A stretch of DNA of 32,409 bases from Oscillospiraceae bacterium (GCA_017436765.1 JAFSCM010000117.1:1-32409); one strand, 5' to 3'; counted from the first letter of the stretch, positions 7,772-16,227 are shown. A program made the numbers and translations. The notes: generated from the sequence alone by a model not told the origin.

Positions 7772-9286
7772 ATGTTAAGTAAACTTCGCAGTTTTGGTGT
7801 AAGCGGTATCGACGGATATATGGTAACTGTGGAAACCCATATTTCGGGCGGCCTGCCCGCTTTTGATATCGTAGGGCTTGGAGACAATGCTGTAAAGGAA
7901 TCCCGCGAGAGGGTGCGTTCCGCCATAAAGAACAACAACTTCACCTACCCTTCTTCCCGCATAACGGTAAACCTTGCTCCTGCCGATATACGCAAAAGCG
8001 GTGCAGTTTTTGATGTTCCGATTATGCTGGGTATTCTTGAATGTACCGATTCTGTTCCTAAAATAAGTGAAAACTATGCCTTTGCAGGTGAGCTGAGCCT
8101 TGACGGATATGTCCGCGGCATAAACGGTGCCCTTTCAATGGCTCTCTGCGCAAAGGAAAACGGCACAACCCACCTGTTTCTGCCTGCCGAAAATGCAAAT
8201 GAAGCAAGTGTTGTTACAGGTATAAATGTTTACGGCATCAGCCACATATCCCAGATTGTGGATTTTCTGAAAGGCAGCTGCCAGCTTTCACCCCATATAT
8301 ATCAGCCTGATACTGTGGCCGAAAGTTTTCTTGATTTCAAGGATGTAAAAGGTCAGGAAGAAGCCAAGCGTGCACTGGAGATTGCTGCAAGCGGCCTGCA
8401 CAATATCTGTCTCAGCGGCCCTCCCGGCAGCGGCAAATCAATGCTGGCAAAACGGGTGCCCTCCATTATGCCGCCTATGACACTCACCGAATCTATCGAA
8501 ACCACAAAAGTACACTCTATGGCAGGACTTCTGCGCCAGAACAGCGGACTTGTGACACAGCGTCCCTTCCGCTCTCCTCACCATTCGGTTTCCACCGCAG
8601 CGCTGACTGGCGGCGGTCCATGGGCAAAACCGGGAGAAATCTCCCTTGCCCACAACGGTGTTCTGTTCCTTGATGAACTGCCGGAATTCCACCGCGATGC
8701 CCTTGAAGCCCTGCGTGCACCTCTTGAAGACAACAGGGTTGTGGTTGCCCGCGCAAACCAGACCCATATATATCCAAGCAACATTATGCTTGTGGGTGCC
8801 ATGAACCCCTGCCCCTGCGGATATCTTGGTGATGATTTTCACCAGTGCACCTGCAACGCAAACCAGCTTGACCGGTACAGGTCAAAGCTCAGCGGACCGC
8901 TGATGGACAGAATTGATATTTTTGTAAATGTGGCAAGCGTGAAATATGAAGAACTTGCCGGTGATGACTGTGAAGCCGAAAGCAGTGAGGATATCCTGAA
9001 AAGGGTACTTGCCGCCCGCAGTATGCAGGCAGAACGCTTTAAAGGAATGGATATATCCTCCAATGCATCCATACCTCCTGCACTGGTAAAGGAATTGTGC
9101 CGCACCACAAAAGGCGCACAGAACATACTTGAAAAAGCCTTTAAAAGCATGGGGCTTTCCGCAAGAAGCTACGACAAGATACTTAAGGTTGCAAGAACAA
9201 TAGCAGACCTTGAGCAGTCACCGCTTATTGAAGAAATGCATATGCTTGAAGCGGTGCAGTACAGAAATTTTGACAGAAAATTTTAG
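7772..9286 (+). CDS. comM: YifB/ComM-family Mg-chelatase-like AAA+ ATPase
   Basis: The 504-residue protein has an N-terminal Lon-protease-like domain (about 1-170), an AAA+ Mg-chelatase core with Walker A GPPGSGKS (216-223) and Walker B FLDE (D301-E302), and a C-terminal Mg_chelatase_C helical domain. In naturally transformable bacteria ComM is a hexameric helicase that promotes branch migration during recombination of incoming DNA. In other bacteria the role is uncertain. A CPCGYLGDDFHQCTC cluster after the core is typical of the family. The start is set by AGGAGG 6 bases before the ATG. It is monocistronic, with its own promoter and a terminator at 9323-9354. No competence genes are beside it. 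Confidence 0.93.
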   Translation: MLSKLRSFGVSGIDGYMVTVETHISGGLPAFDIVGLGDNAVKESRERVRSAIKNNNFTYPSSRITVNLAPADIRKSGAVFDVPIMLGILECTDSVPKISENYAFAGELSLDGYVRGINGALSMALCAKENGTTHLFLPAENANEASVVTGINVYGISHISQIVDFLKGSCQLSPHIYQPDTVAESFLDFKDVKGQEEAKRALEIAASGLHNICLSGPPGSGKSMLAKRVPSIMPPMTLTESIETTKVHSMAGLLRQNSGLVTQRPFRSPHHSVSTAALTGGGPWAKPGEISLAHNGVLFLDELPEFHRDALEALRAPLEDNRVVVARANQTHIYPSNIMLVGAMNPCPCGYLGDDFHQCTCNANQLDRYRSKLSGPLMDRIDIFVNVASVKYEELAGDDCEAESSEDILKRVLAARSMQAERFKGMDISSNASIPPALVKELCRTTKGAQNILEKAFKSMGLSARSYDKILKVARTIADLEQSPLIEEMHMLEAVQYRNFDRKF

Positions 9287-9322
9287 CTGTAACCGAATCT
9301 TTCAAACAACTGTATATACGCA

Positions 9323-9360
9323 AAAAGTCTGAACCCTGATGGGCTCAGACTTTTCTTTTT
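9323..9360. terminator. Bidirectional terminator between comM and the GNAT gene
   Basis: Arms AAAAGTCTGA (9323-9332) and TCAGACTTTT (9345-9354) plus a CCC/GGG pairing form a stem. TTTTCTTTTT follows on the plus strand and a U5 run follows on the minus strand, so both convergent genes can end here. Confidence 0.88.
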
Positions 9361-9976
9361 ACTGTGCAAGCTGGGTTGGCAGTTTCAGTTTTTCTTTCGG
9401 CGGAAAGTTTTTGTCAAACTCTTCCGCTTCATTTTCATCCACAAAATACCCCGATGGGTCTGTGTAACTGCCGCAAAGATTACAGAGAAAACCTTCTTCC
9501 ATTTCTTTTATAAGAAAAAATTCCGCTTCCGGAAATTCTTTATAAACAATTCCTTTTGTTTTCGCAACAACAAAACCGAATTTACCATAGAGATTTATAT
9601 CTCCCGTTATTGCAATAGCCTTTGCACCTATTTCCTTTGCTTTTTCCATTGAACAGTTCAGCAGATATTCACCATATCCTCTTCCGCGGCACTCAGGGTG
9701 AATACTGAAAGGGCCAAAGGTCATAATCTGCACTTTTGTACCGTCACCCGATACAATTTCTGACCATACATACATAATGTGGCCGATTATTCTACCGTCC
9801 TTTTCAAGCACAAGACTGAGCTGAGGGATAAAATTTTCTCTTGTTCTGAACTGATTGAGTACATAATGCTCAAGGCATCCCGGTCTGTAAACATTCCAGA
9901 ACGCTTCTCTTGTAAGGTTTTCAACTGTTTTATAATCTTTTTCTGTTTCCTGTCGTACAGTAAGGCTGTTTTTCAT
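9359..9976 (-). CDS. GNAT-family N-acetyltransferase
   Basis: A 205-residue single-domain acetyltransferase of the GCN5 superfamily (YhbS-like by layout). The acetyl-CoA pyrophosphate loop is in the segment FGPFSIHPECRGRGYGEYLL (motif A, R-x-x-G-x-G form RGRGYG) at about residues 90-110. Upstream strands IIGHIMYVWSEI fit motif D, and YGKFGFVVAKTKGI fits motif B. A tail of about 60 residues with CNLCGSY and many Glu/Lys follows. The substrate cannot be told. The ATG at 9976 has AAGGAGG 9 bases upstream. Its stop codon touches the shared terminator, and a long structured leader precedes it. Confidence 0.88.
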   Translation of the reverse strand: MKNSLTVRQETEKDYKTVENLTREAFWNVYRPGCLEHYVLNQFRTRENFIPQLSLVLEKDGRIIGHIMYVWSEIVSGDGTKVQIMTFGPFSIHPECRGRGYGEYLLNCSMEKAKEIGAKAIAITGDINLYGKFGFVVAKTKGIVYKEFPEAEFFLIKEMEEGFLCNLCGSYTDPSGYFVDENEAEEFDKNFPPKEKLKLPTQLAQ

Positions 9977-10013
9977 TTTTTAATCCTCCTTGTAAATTGT
10001 CAGCCGTCAATTT

Positions 10014-10050
10014 CCGGGAGGCTTTTGCGGAAAAGCAGCAAACCTCCCGG
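10014..10050 (-). promoter_or_regulatory. Strong hairpin in the leader of the GNAT gene
   Basis: CCGGGAGG and CCTCCCGG (10050-10043 and 10021-10014) pair over 8 bases, with a nested CTTTT/AAAAG stem inside. It lies 38 bases upstream of the GNAT start and about 63 bases after the sdaAA terminator, with another imperfect stem (TGCTGTTT/AAACAACA) just before it. No U run follows, so it is not a terminator. It does not match a riboswitch I recognise. Confidence 0.5.
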
Positions 10051-10115
10051 TTACACTGCAATATCCAAGGTGTTGTTTTTCTTCAAACAGCAATCTCCTA
10101 AAAGTTAATTTATAA

Positions 10116-10141
10116 CAAAACCCCATACTTTGTGCATGGGG
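10116..10141 (-). terminator. Rho-independent terminator of the sdaA operon
   Basis: CCCCAT (10141-10136, minus strand) pairs with ATGGGG (10126-10121) and is followed by a UUUUGUU run. It lies 25 bases past the sdaAA stop. Confidence 0.8.
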
Positions 10142-10166
10142 TTTGTATATACATATTGAATTTTTA

Positions 10167-11036
10167 TCAGCCGAATACAGCTTTATTGATAGCTTTGCCT
10201 GCAGGTGTTGTAGCAATACCGCCTTTTGCTGTTTCACGCAGCTGTGGAGGGAGCATTTTACCTACTTTGAACATAGCTTCCACAACTTCGTCAAACGGAA
10301 TGTGGCTTACCTGACCTGCAAGAGCCATATCTGCAGCAATCATTGCATTAACTGCACCGGAAGCATTTCTCTGTGCGCAAGGAAGAGCAACAAGACCTGC
10401 TACAGGGTCACATACAAGGCCCATAACATTAATCATTGCAAAACCTGCAGCATCAAAACAAGCTTTGTCATCAGCACCTTTGAGGAATGCTGCTGCAGCT
10501 GCTGCCATACTGGAAGCAACGCCGCATTCTGCCTGACAGCCGCCGTCTGCGCCTGCAACTGTTGCATTTCTTGTATAGATAGCGCCAACTGCAGAAGCAT
10601 AGATAAGTGCTTCAACAACTTTTTCTCTTGGATAACCTTCCTTGTTCATCATACCAACGAGAACTGCTGGGAGAATACCGCAGCTGCCTGCTGTTGGGGA
10701 TGCACAGATTTTACCCATGGAAGCATTAACTTCGCTGGAGGAGTATGCAAGAGCCATAATGTAGTTCATATAATTGCCTGTTACAGAGCCTTCCTTCTGG
10801 GAATACTCATACTGGCAGCTTGCAACACCGTCCACAAGGCCGCCCTTTGTTGCCTGTTTTTGTTCCAGTGCTTTTGTTGCGGAACCGATCATAACATCAA
10901 GGCGTGCTTCAAAATGTGCCCAGAGTTTTTCTCTTGTCATACCTGTAAGTTTTGTTTCAGCATCGAGAGCAATTTCCCATGCACGTTTATGTTCTTTTGC
11001 ACAAAGGTCCAAAAGTTCCTGTCCGTTTTTATACAT
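10167..11036 (-). CDS. sdaAA: L-serine dehydratase, iron-sulfur-dependent, alpha subunit
   Basis: Together with SdaAB this 289-residue subunit forms the oxygen-sensitive [4Fe-4S] enzyme that deaminates L-serine to pyruvate and ammonia. Conserved cysteine-bearing motifs are seen: CASPTAGSCGILPA (C111, C119), GADGGCQAECG, and CDPVAGLVALPCAQRN (C209, C220); a subset ligates the cluster in the family. It is full length for the alpha subunit. The start ATG lies 3 bases after the sdaAB stop, and its GGAGGG site overlaps the end of sdaAB, so the pair is cotranscribed and probably translationally coupled. It fits a fermentative amino acid catabolism. Confidence 0.96.
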   Translation of the reverse strand: MYKNGQELLDLCAKEHKRAWEIALDAETKLTGMTREKLWAHFEARLDVMIGSATKALEQKQATKGGLVDGVASCQYEYSQKEGSVTGNYMNYIMALAYSSSEVNASMGKICASPTAGSCGILPAVLVGMMNKEGYPREKVVEALIYASAVGAIYTRNATVAGADGGCQAECGVASSMAAAAAAFLKGADDKACFDAAGFAMINVMGLVCDPVAGLVALPCAQRNASGAVNAMIAADMALAGQVSHIPFDEVVEAMFKVGKMLPPQLRETAKGGIATTPAGKAINKAVFG

Positions 11037-11039
11037 AAA

Positions 11040-11711
11040 TTAGCCCTCCTGTATATTAACAACAACTACTGAAAGTACATTGTTAACCTGTTTCAAATCG
11101 TTGATTACACTTTCCGGAATAATGCCGTCACATTCGATAAGGCAGTATGCTGTATCACCTTTGGATGTACGGCTTACCTTCATTGTTGCAATATTGATGT
11201 TGTCGTATGCAAGAATAGCACTGATATCACTTACAACACCTTTAACGTCGTTCTGTTTTACAATAATTGTAGAGAGAGAAGCATTGAATTCACATGTAAG
11301 GCCATTGATATTTGTGATGAGAATACGGCCGCCGCCAAGGGATGCGCCTTCCACAAAATATTCTGTACCGTCAACAAGATGGAATGTGATTCTTGCTGTA
11401 TTTTCATACGGGCTTACAATTTCTGTAGGGTAGAATTCAAATTCAAGTCCGCGGCTTTCTGCAATTTCAAAGCTGGAACCCAGTCTTTCATCATCTTCAC
11501 TCATGCCCAGAGCACCTGCAACAAGGGCATAGTCTGTAAAATGACCTTTATATGTGCTTGCAAAGGAGCCGCCAAGACCAAAGCTAACCTTGTTGAAAGG
11601 TTTGCCTGCTATTGTCATAGCTGTTTTTGCAAGTTTTGCTGCGCCCGCTGTATGCGAACTTGAAGGGCCTATCATAATTGGGCCTACTACATCAAGAAGA
11701 CTAATATTCAT
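11040..11711 (-). CDS. sdaAB: L-serine dehydratase, iron-sulfur-dependent, beta subunit
   Basis: The 223-residue beta subunit has the N-terminal SDH_beta domain with the hallmark GPSSSHTAGA (residues 15-24), and a C-terminal ACT domain (about 145-223) that in related enzymes binds serine and regulates activity. The frame runs to 11765, but the ATG at 11711 has GGAGG 7 bases upstream and gives the usual MNISLLDVVGP start. It is the first gene of the two-gene sdaAB-sdaAA operon and has a good promoter 76 bases upstream. Confidence 0.95.
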   Translation of the reverse strand: MNISLLDVVGPIMIGPSSSHTAGAAKLAKTAMTIAGKPFNKVSFGLGGSFASTYKGHFTDYALVAGALGMSEDDERLGSSFEIAESRGLEFEFYPTEIVSPYENTARITFHLVDGTEYFVEGASLGGGRILITNINGLTCEFNASLSTIIVKQNDVKGVVSDISAILAYDNINIATMKVSRTSKGDTAYCLIECDGIIPESVINDLKQVNNVLSVVVVNIQEG

Positions 11712-11786
11712 TATTTTTCCTCCGTTTATTTTTCGCAATTCTTGTATTTTCAACAATATATGCAATATTAATTTATAATTACTTTA

Positions 11787-11814
11787 ATTTTATCATAGCT
11801 TGACCTGTTGTCAA
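11787..11814 (-). promoter_or_regulatory. Sigma-A promoter of the sdaAB-sdaAA operon
   Basis: On the minus strand a perfect TTGACA (11814-11809) is followed by a 16-base spacer and TAAAAT (11792-11787). Confidence 0.75.
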
Positions 11815-11962
11815 TAATATATCAGCACCATTTTTTTGCATAAACCCCTTTTACCATGTTTATTTCACAGCTGTGTGATATTTTTTATATGACCTGTCAG
11901 ATTTGTTTTTCTGTAAATTCTGAAAAACAATATGCAAAATCCAACATATTTTTACATATTAC

Positions 11963-11991
11963 TTGCTTAAATTTTACAAATATTATACAAT
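11963..11991 (+). promoter_or_regulatory. Sigma-A promoter of the AI-2E family gene
   Basis: TTGCTT (11963-11968), 17 bases and TACAAT (11986-11991) place transcription start near 11998, only about 10 bases before the ribosome site. This supports the short start at 12020, because the upstream start codons fall in or next to the promoter. Confidence 0.75.
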
Positions 11992-12019
11992 TAGAATTGA
12001 TATGTTCCGGAGATTTATT

Positions 12020-13093
12020 ATGTCATACGATAAGAAAAAGAAATTTATTGTCAACTTCATTTTCTATGCACTGATAGCCGCAATGGTTTTTCTGGCTGTA
12101 AAATATGTGCTGAAATGGATAATGCCCTTTGTCATAGCCTTTGCTGTATCGGCAATAATAAACCCATTTGCTGCAAAGGTATCAAAAGACTTCAGGGTTA
12201 ACAAAAGGTTTGCGGCCTGTTTTTCTGCGTTTTTGTTCTATGCCCTTGGCGTGGGAATAATCGTCCTGACAGGCTTTGGCATATATACAGCTCTGCGCAA
12301 TCTTTTCTATGACCTGCCACAGATTTACAACAGCAGCATAGAACCAACCCTTGCGTCTGCCGTTGCTTTTATCCAGAACAGTATCTCTGCATTTGACCCT
12401 TCTGTAAGCGCTGCTTTTGAAGAGTTTTCATCCAGTTTCTTTTCCAATGCAGGCAGCCTTATATCTGATATCTCTGTAAACGCTGTAAGCTGGCTGTCTT
12501 CTTATATAACAAAAATCCCGTTTTTTGTCGCAGCCGTTTTCATATCTGTTATTGCAACATTTTTCATTGCTTCAGACTATGACAATATCAGGGCTTTTAT
12601 CATAAGGCAGATACCTGAAAGATGGCATTTGTTCCTTGGAGATGTAAAGGATTACAGTCTGCATACTCTGGGACGATATATCAGGTCATACGCTCTGATA
12701 ATGACAATAACCTTCTGCGAGCTTTCACTTGCCCTGTGGCTGCTTGGTGTAAAAAACTTTGCCATAATTGCGCTTATAACCGCTGTGTTTGATATTATTC
12801 CTGTATGCGGTTCAGGCGGTGTGCTTATTCCGTGGTCGGTTTTCTCTCTTGTTCAGGGTAATTTTGCCTTTGGCATCGGAATGCTTATTGTATACGGCAT
12901 CATCACTGTCATCCGTCAGATTATCGAACCTAAAATCGTGGGAGACCAGGTGGGCCTGCCCCCTGTTGTCACACTTATGGCTATGTTCCTGGGTGTACGG
13001 TTTATGGGTGTTTTCGGGCTTTTCGCTTTCCCGATTATGCTGGTTATACTCAAAAATCTCGACGACAGCGGCAGAATAAATATTTTCAGATAA
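12020..13093 (+). CDS. AI-2E family transporter-like membrane protein
   Basis: A 357-residue polytopic membrane protein of the AI-2E/UPF0118 (PerM/TqsA) superfamily. It has about seven to eight hydrophobic segments: a first pair near residues 10-50, one near 65-90, then a soluble stretch of about 90 residues, and the rest C-terminal. Family marks are the FIASDYDNIRAFIIRQIP turn, the glycine-proline-rich FDIIPVCGSGGVLIPW and the IIEPKIVGDQVGLPPVVTL segment near the end. Members include exporters of autoinducer-2 and Na+/H+ or Na+(Li+)/H+ antiporters, so the substrate is open. The start ATG at 12020 has GGAG 7 bases upstream. Confidence 0.88.
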   Translation: MSYDKKKKFIVNFIFYALIAAMVFLAVKYVLKWIMPFVIAFAVSAIINPFAAKVSKDFRVNKRFAACFSAFLFYALGVGIIVLTGFGIYTALRNLFYDLPQIYNSSIEPTLASAVAFIQNSISAFDPSVSAAFEEFSSSFFSNAGSLISDISVNAVSWLSSYITKIPFFVAAVFISVIATFFIASDYDNIRAFIIRQIPERWHLFLGDVKDYSLHTLGRYIRSYALIMTITFCELSLALWLLGVKNFAIIALITAVFDIIPVCGSGGVLIPWSVFSLVQGNFAFGIGMLIVYGIITVIRQIIEPKIVGDQVGLPPVVTLMAMFLGVRFMGVFGLFAFPIMLVILKNLDDSGRINIFR

Positions 13094-13142
13094 GCAACAT
13101 TTTTACAGATTTTTTAAACAGATTATCCAATATGTTAATTAT

Positions 13143-13176
13143 GGATTCAGGTATTTATTTGATGAATCCGTTTTTA
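13143..13176 (+). terminator. Probable terminator after the AI-2E family gene
   Basis: GGATTCA (13143-13149) and TGAATCC (13163-13169) form a 7-base stem followed by GTTTTTAT. The stem is modest and the loop long, so it is probably a weak terminator. Confidence 0.55.
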
Positions 13177-13226
13177 TAAATCCAAAGCAATACAATATCC
13201 AAATCACTACAAAGGAAGAAAAATTT

Positions 13227-14861
13227 ATGGAATTATCACAGATTTTAACCCTTTTTGGCGGTCTCGCACTGTTCTTGTACAGCATGAATATGATGAGCGC
13301 CGGTCTTGAAGCCGCAGCAGGTAACAAGATGAAATCCATCCTTGAAAAACTTACATCCAACACATTTATGGGTGTTATTGTAGGTACAGTTATCACCGCA
13401 ATAATCCAGTCATCCTCTGCTACAACCGTTATGCTTGTGGGCTTTGTAAACTCCGGTCTTATGCAGCTCAGCCAGGCTGTTGGCGTTATCATGGGTGCCA
13501 ACATCGGTACAACAGTAACAGGTTTGCTTATCACTCTCGATATCAAGGAAATTGCTCCTGTATTTGCATTTATCGGTGTGTGCTTCATTGTATTTTCCAA
13601 GAAAGAAATACTTAACCACTGGGGCAAAATCATAGCAGGTTTTGGTATTCTCTTTATCGGTATGGATATGATGAGCGGCTCTATGAGCGGTCTGCGCGAT
13701 TCCGAACTGTTTGTAAAAATCATCACAGAATTCTCCAATCCTTTTATTGGCATACTGGCAGGTACAATCTTTACTGCCATCATCCAGTCCTCCTCTGCAT
13801 CTGTTGGTATTCTGCAGGCACTTGCCATGAGTGGTGTTGTTACCCTTGATAACGGTATTTATGTTCTTTTTGGTTTTACTATCGGTACCTGTGTAACAGC
13901 AGTTCTTGCTTCTTTGGGTACATCCGTAAACGCTAAAAGAACCACCCTTATTCACCTTCTGTTCAATATCATCGGTACAGCTATCTTCCTTGTAATATGC
14001 GAACTTGTACCATTCACAACCTGGTTTGCAAACCTGTTCCCTACAAATCCAAGTGCACAGATTGCAAACGCACACCTTGTATATAAAGTTGTTACAACAA
14101 TTATCCTCTTCCCGTTTGCCAAACAGCTGGTTAAGCTTGCAACAATTATCCTGCCTGATAAAGAAACTGATAAGGTTCGTCCAAGCCTTGCTGAACGCTG
14201 CAGCCATATCTCTACATACAACATCGGTAATATGGCTATTATCATCACAAGCATCCGCGAAGAGCTTGAATATATGTACTCCATAGCAAAGGAAAATGTA
14301 CAGCTCAGCTTTGATGCCGTTCTCAACCATACTATGGAGTATGAAACCAGACTGAAAGAGAACGAAGACAAGCTGGATACCCTCAACGCACAGGTCTGCC
14401 AGTATCTCTCCACCATCATCTCCAAACCGATGCCTGCACAGGACTCTGAACTTATCAGCGGATACTTCCGCATTGTAGGCAACATCGAACGCATCGGCGA
14501 CCACGCAATGAACTTTTCCGGTTATGTAAAATTTCTTACAGCAAACAACCTTACATTCTCTGAAAGAGCTTTGGGCGAAATTGAAAAGATGAAGAAAATA
14601 TGCCTTGAAGCTATGACAGCCTTTGACAGCGATATGAAGCTTTTCAATATTGAAGCTCTTACAGAAATAGCACAGGTTGAACAGCGTCTTGACGACCTTA
14701 CTGACCAGTACAGAAAAGCACAGATTGAACGAATGAAAACCACAAGCTGTGCACCTGAAGCAAGTGTTCTCTACTCTGAAATGCTTACAGACGTTGAACG
14801 CATTGGTGACCACATGCTGAATATCGCTGAACAGTTTGCTCAGATGTACTCCACAAAATAA
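13227..14861 (+). CDS. Na/Pi cotransporter family protein (NptA-like) with C-terminal PhoU domain
   Basis: A 544-residue sodium-coupled phosphate symporter of the SLC34-like family. The transmembrane part (about 1-310) shows the inverted-repeat QSSSA motifs, at Q61 (IIQSSSATT) and Q187 (IIQSSSASV), which form the substrate and sodium site. A soluble PhoU-like helical domain follows (about 335-544), with the paired metal-binding motifs NIERIGDHAMNFSGY and DVERIGDHMLNIAEQ. Bacterial NptA-type transporters of this fused form import or balance phosphate; the PhoU half probably regulates flux. The ATG at 13227 has AAAGGAAG 8 bases upstream. It is followed by a strong terminator and is monocistronic. 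Confidence 0.93.
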   Translation: MELSQILTLFGGLALFLYSMNMMSAGLEAAAGNKMKSILEKLTSNTFMGVIVGTVITAIIQSSSATTVMLVGFVNSGLMQLSQAVGVIMGANIGTTVTGLLITLDIKEIAPVFAFIGVCFIVFSKKEILNHWGKIIAGFGILFIGMDMMSGSMSGLRDSELFVKIITEFSNPFIGILAGTIFTAIIQSSSASVGILQALAMSGVVTLDNGIYVLFGFTIGTCVTAVLASLGTSVNAKRTTLIHLLFNIIGTAIFLVICELVPFTTWFANLFPTNPSAQIANAHLVYKVVTTIILFPFAKQLVKLATIILPDKETDKVRPSLAERCSHISTYNIGNMAIIITSIREELEYMYSIAKENVQLSFDAVLNHTMEYETRLKENEDKLDTLNAQVCQYLSTIISKPMPAQDSELISGYFRIVGNIERIGDHAMNFSGYVKFLTANNLTFSERALGEIEKMKKICLEAMTAFDSDMKLFNIEALTEIAQVEQRLDDLTDQYRKAQIERMKTTSCAPEASVLYSEMLTDVERIGDHMLNIAEQFAQMYSTK

Positions 14862-14891
14862 TCAACTGTTATATATAATTATATATACATT

Positions 14892-14920
14892 AAAGCCGAT
14901 GATTGTCATCGGCTTTTTTT
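14892..14920 (+). terminator. Rho-independent terminator of the Na/Pi cotransporter gene
   Basis: AAAGCCGATGA (14892-14902) and TCATCGGCTTT (14906-14916) form an 11-base stem with a TTG loop and a run of Ts. The gap 14862-15399 holds this terminator, then a promoter and a T-box leader; 14921-14985 is AT-rich with nothing recognised. Confidence 0.95.
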
Positions 14921-14985
14921 GTTAAGTTGATTCCGCGTGCAGAAAAACTTTCCCTAAAAAAATTAAATAAATTTCGCAAAAAGGG

Positions 14986-15014
14986 TTGACAAACAAAAAA
15001 ATAGGGTGTACTAT
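14986..15014 (+). promoter_or_regulatory. Sigma-A promoter of the T-box/ABC transporter operon
   Basis: A perfect TTGACA (14986-14991), a 17-base spacer and TACTAT (15009-15014) put the transcription start near 15021, right at the beginning of the T-box leader. Confidence 0.88.
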
Positions 15015-15020
15015 GTAGTC

Positions 15021-15312
15021 AAATTTAATACATCTCGCAAAAGCATTGATAAGAAATAGTAGGTTGTATTCAGATTTACAGAGAGACCTTGGCTGGTGTA
15101 AAAGGTTATGATGGTGCAGTTGAACACATCTTTGAGCTATTTACCGAAAGGGATTTATCCCAAGTAGACTAAATCGGTCCTCCGCCCGTTACCGCGGAAA
15201 AGTATGATGGTACTTAGTGAGGCTGCTGCCGTGAGGTAGCAGTGAACAGAGGTGGAACCACGAAAGATATTTCGTCCTCTTGGAGTTGAATAACTCTGAG
15301 AGGACTTTTTGT
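15021..15312 (+). promoter_or_regulatory. T-box riboswitch (tRNA-sensing leader)
   Basis: The leader has the T-box parts in order. Stem I shows the AGTA (15058-15061)/GAA (15122-15124) loop-E pair, with a GU-rich helix between them, and the GGCTGGTGTAA distal motif near 15091. A stem at 15223-15242 and the T-box AGGTGGAACCACG (15250-15262) follow. The antiterminator pairs ACGAAA with TTTCGT and AGAGG with CCTCT. The competing terminator GTCCTCT (15274-15280)/AGAGGAC (15299-15305) is followed by TTTTT. An uncharged tRNA whose anticodon matches the specifier should stabilise the antiterminator. The specifier lies at 15125-15128: read GAA-CAC-A it is His, read GAAC-ACA it is Thr. The variable T-box base is A (15256), which calls for a tRNA with U73. 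Confidence 0.93.
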
Positions 15313-15399
15313 TTTAAGCGGTTACATAAGGTAAATGCAGTTTACGGGACATATTAAATTAGACCTTAATCAGAAAAAACAAAACAAGGAGATTTAATT

Positions 15400-16182
15400 A
15401 TGAAAAAACTTACAGCTTTATTCTTATCCGCTCTTATGGCACTTTCCCTTACAGCATGTGGCTCCAGTGAACCTGCACCGGCACCTGATGCAGAAGACAA
15501 AACAGTAGTTATCGGCGTTGACGATACATTTGCACCAATGGGCTTCCGTGATGAAGCAGGCGAACTTGTTGGCTTTGACATTGACCTTGCAAACGAACTT
15601 CTCGGCCGTCTCGGCTACGAACCAAAATTCCAGGTTATCGACTGGTCCATGAAAGAAACAGAACTTGAAAACGGCAACATCGACCTTATCTGGAACGGCT
15701 ACACAATTACAGATGCCCGCAAAGAAAAAGTTAACTTTACACAGCCTTACCTTGACAACAAACAGATTATCGTAACAATGGCCGGCAGCGACATCGAAAC
15801 AAAAGCTGACCTTGCAGGCAAAACAGTAGCAGTACAGAAAGAATCCAGCGCATACGACGCAGTTATGGCAGATGCAGCAACAGCAGCTTCCCTGGACGGC
15901 GGCGAACCAGTTCAGTTTGATACAAACACAGACGCATTTATGGACGTTGAAGCAGGCAGAAGCGATGCTATCGTAGTTGACGAAGTTCTTGCAAGATACT
16001 ACATCAAACTCCGCGGCGCAGAACAGTACAAAGTTCTCGGTGAAGACTTCGGCAGCGAAGAATACGGCATCGGCGTTAGAAAAGCTGACACAGAATTTCT
16101 TTCAGAAATCGACGCTGAACTTACAGAAATGATCAACGACGGTACATTTGCGGAAATCAAAGGCAGATGGTTCTCCGAATAA
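15400..16182 (+). CDS. Polar amino acid ABC transporter, substrate-binding lipoprotein
   Basis: The 260-residue periplasmic-binding-protein family 3 lipoprotein captures an amino acid outside the membrane. A lipoprotein signal peptide ends in the lipobox LTAC with C20 as the lipidated residue, and a short Ala/Pro/Ser linker follows. The mature part begins VVIGVDDTFAPMGFRD and carries GFDIDLANEL and the ligand-arginine segment ITDARKEKVNFTQPY. The ATG at 15400 has AAGGAG about 8 bases upstream. Codon use is strongly biased to a few C- and A-ending codons, more than in neighbours, as expected for an abundant binding protein. It is the first gene of a three-gene operon under T-box control. The amino acid is not defined by sequence; the T-box points to the amino acid of its tRNA. 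Confidence 0.93.
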   Translation: MKKLTALFLSALMALSLTACGSSEPAPAPDAEDKTVVIGVDDTFAPMGFRDEAGELVGFDIDLANELLGRLGYEPKFQVIDWSMKETELENGNIDLIWNGYTITDARKEKVNFTQPYLDNKQIIVTMAGSDIETKADLAGKTVAVQKESSAYDAVMADAATAASLDGGEPVQFDTNTDAFMDVEAGRSDAIVVDEVLARYYIKLRGAEQYKVLGEDFGSEEYGIGVRKADTEFLSEIDAELTEMINDGTFAEIKGRWFSE

Positions 16183-16227
16183 TTTACAGATAAAACTACC
16201 TCCTTAAATCTTTACAAACCAGTGTGG

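Noticed and set aside
8438..8842. Short minus-strand frames within comM (including 8517-8777 and 8578-8802)
   Set aside because: They are shadows of the AAA+ gene without ribosome sites or domains.
7772..9286. Reading the ComM/YifB gene as a magnesium chelatase subunit
   Set aside because: The N-terminal Lon-like domain and the lack of other chelatase or tetrapyrrole genes fit ComM/YifB, not BchI/ChlI.
9977..10112. A guanidine or other named riboswitch before the GNAT gene
   Set aside because: No conserved core sequence of a class I know could be found; only the stems are visible.
13410..14813. A 467-codon open frame on the minus strand opposite the Na/Pi cotransporter gene
   Set aside because: It is rich in Cys, Phe and His with no recognisable domain and lies exactly opposite a well-supported gene; this arises from the codon pattern of the sense strand. 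Similar long antisense frames at 6034-6906 and 10143-11072 are rejected for the same reason.
15021..15312. A firm call of histidine T-box from the CAC specifier
   Set aside because: The T-box variable base A does not pair with C73 of tRNA-His, so the amino acid is left open.
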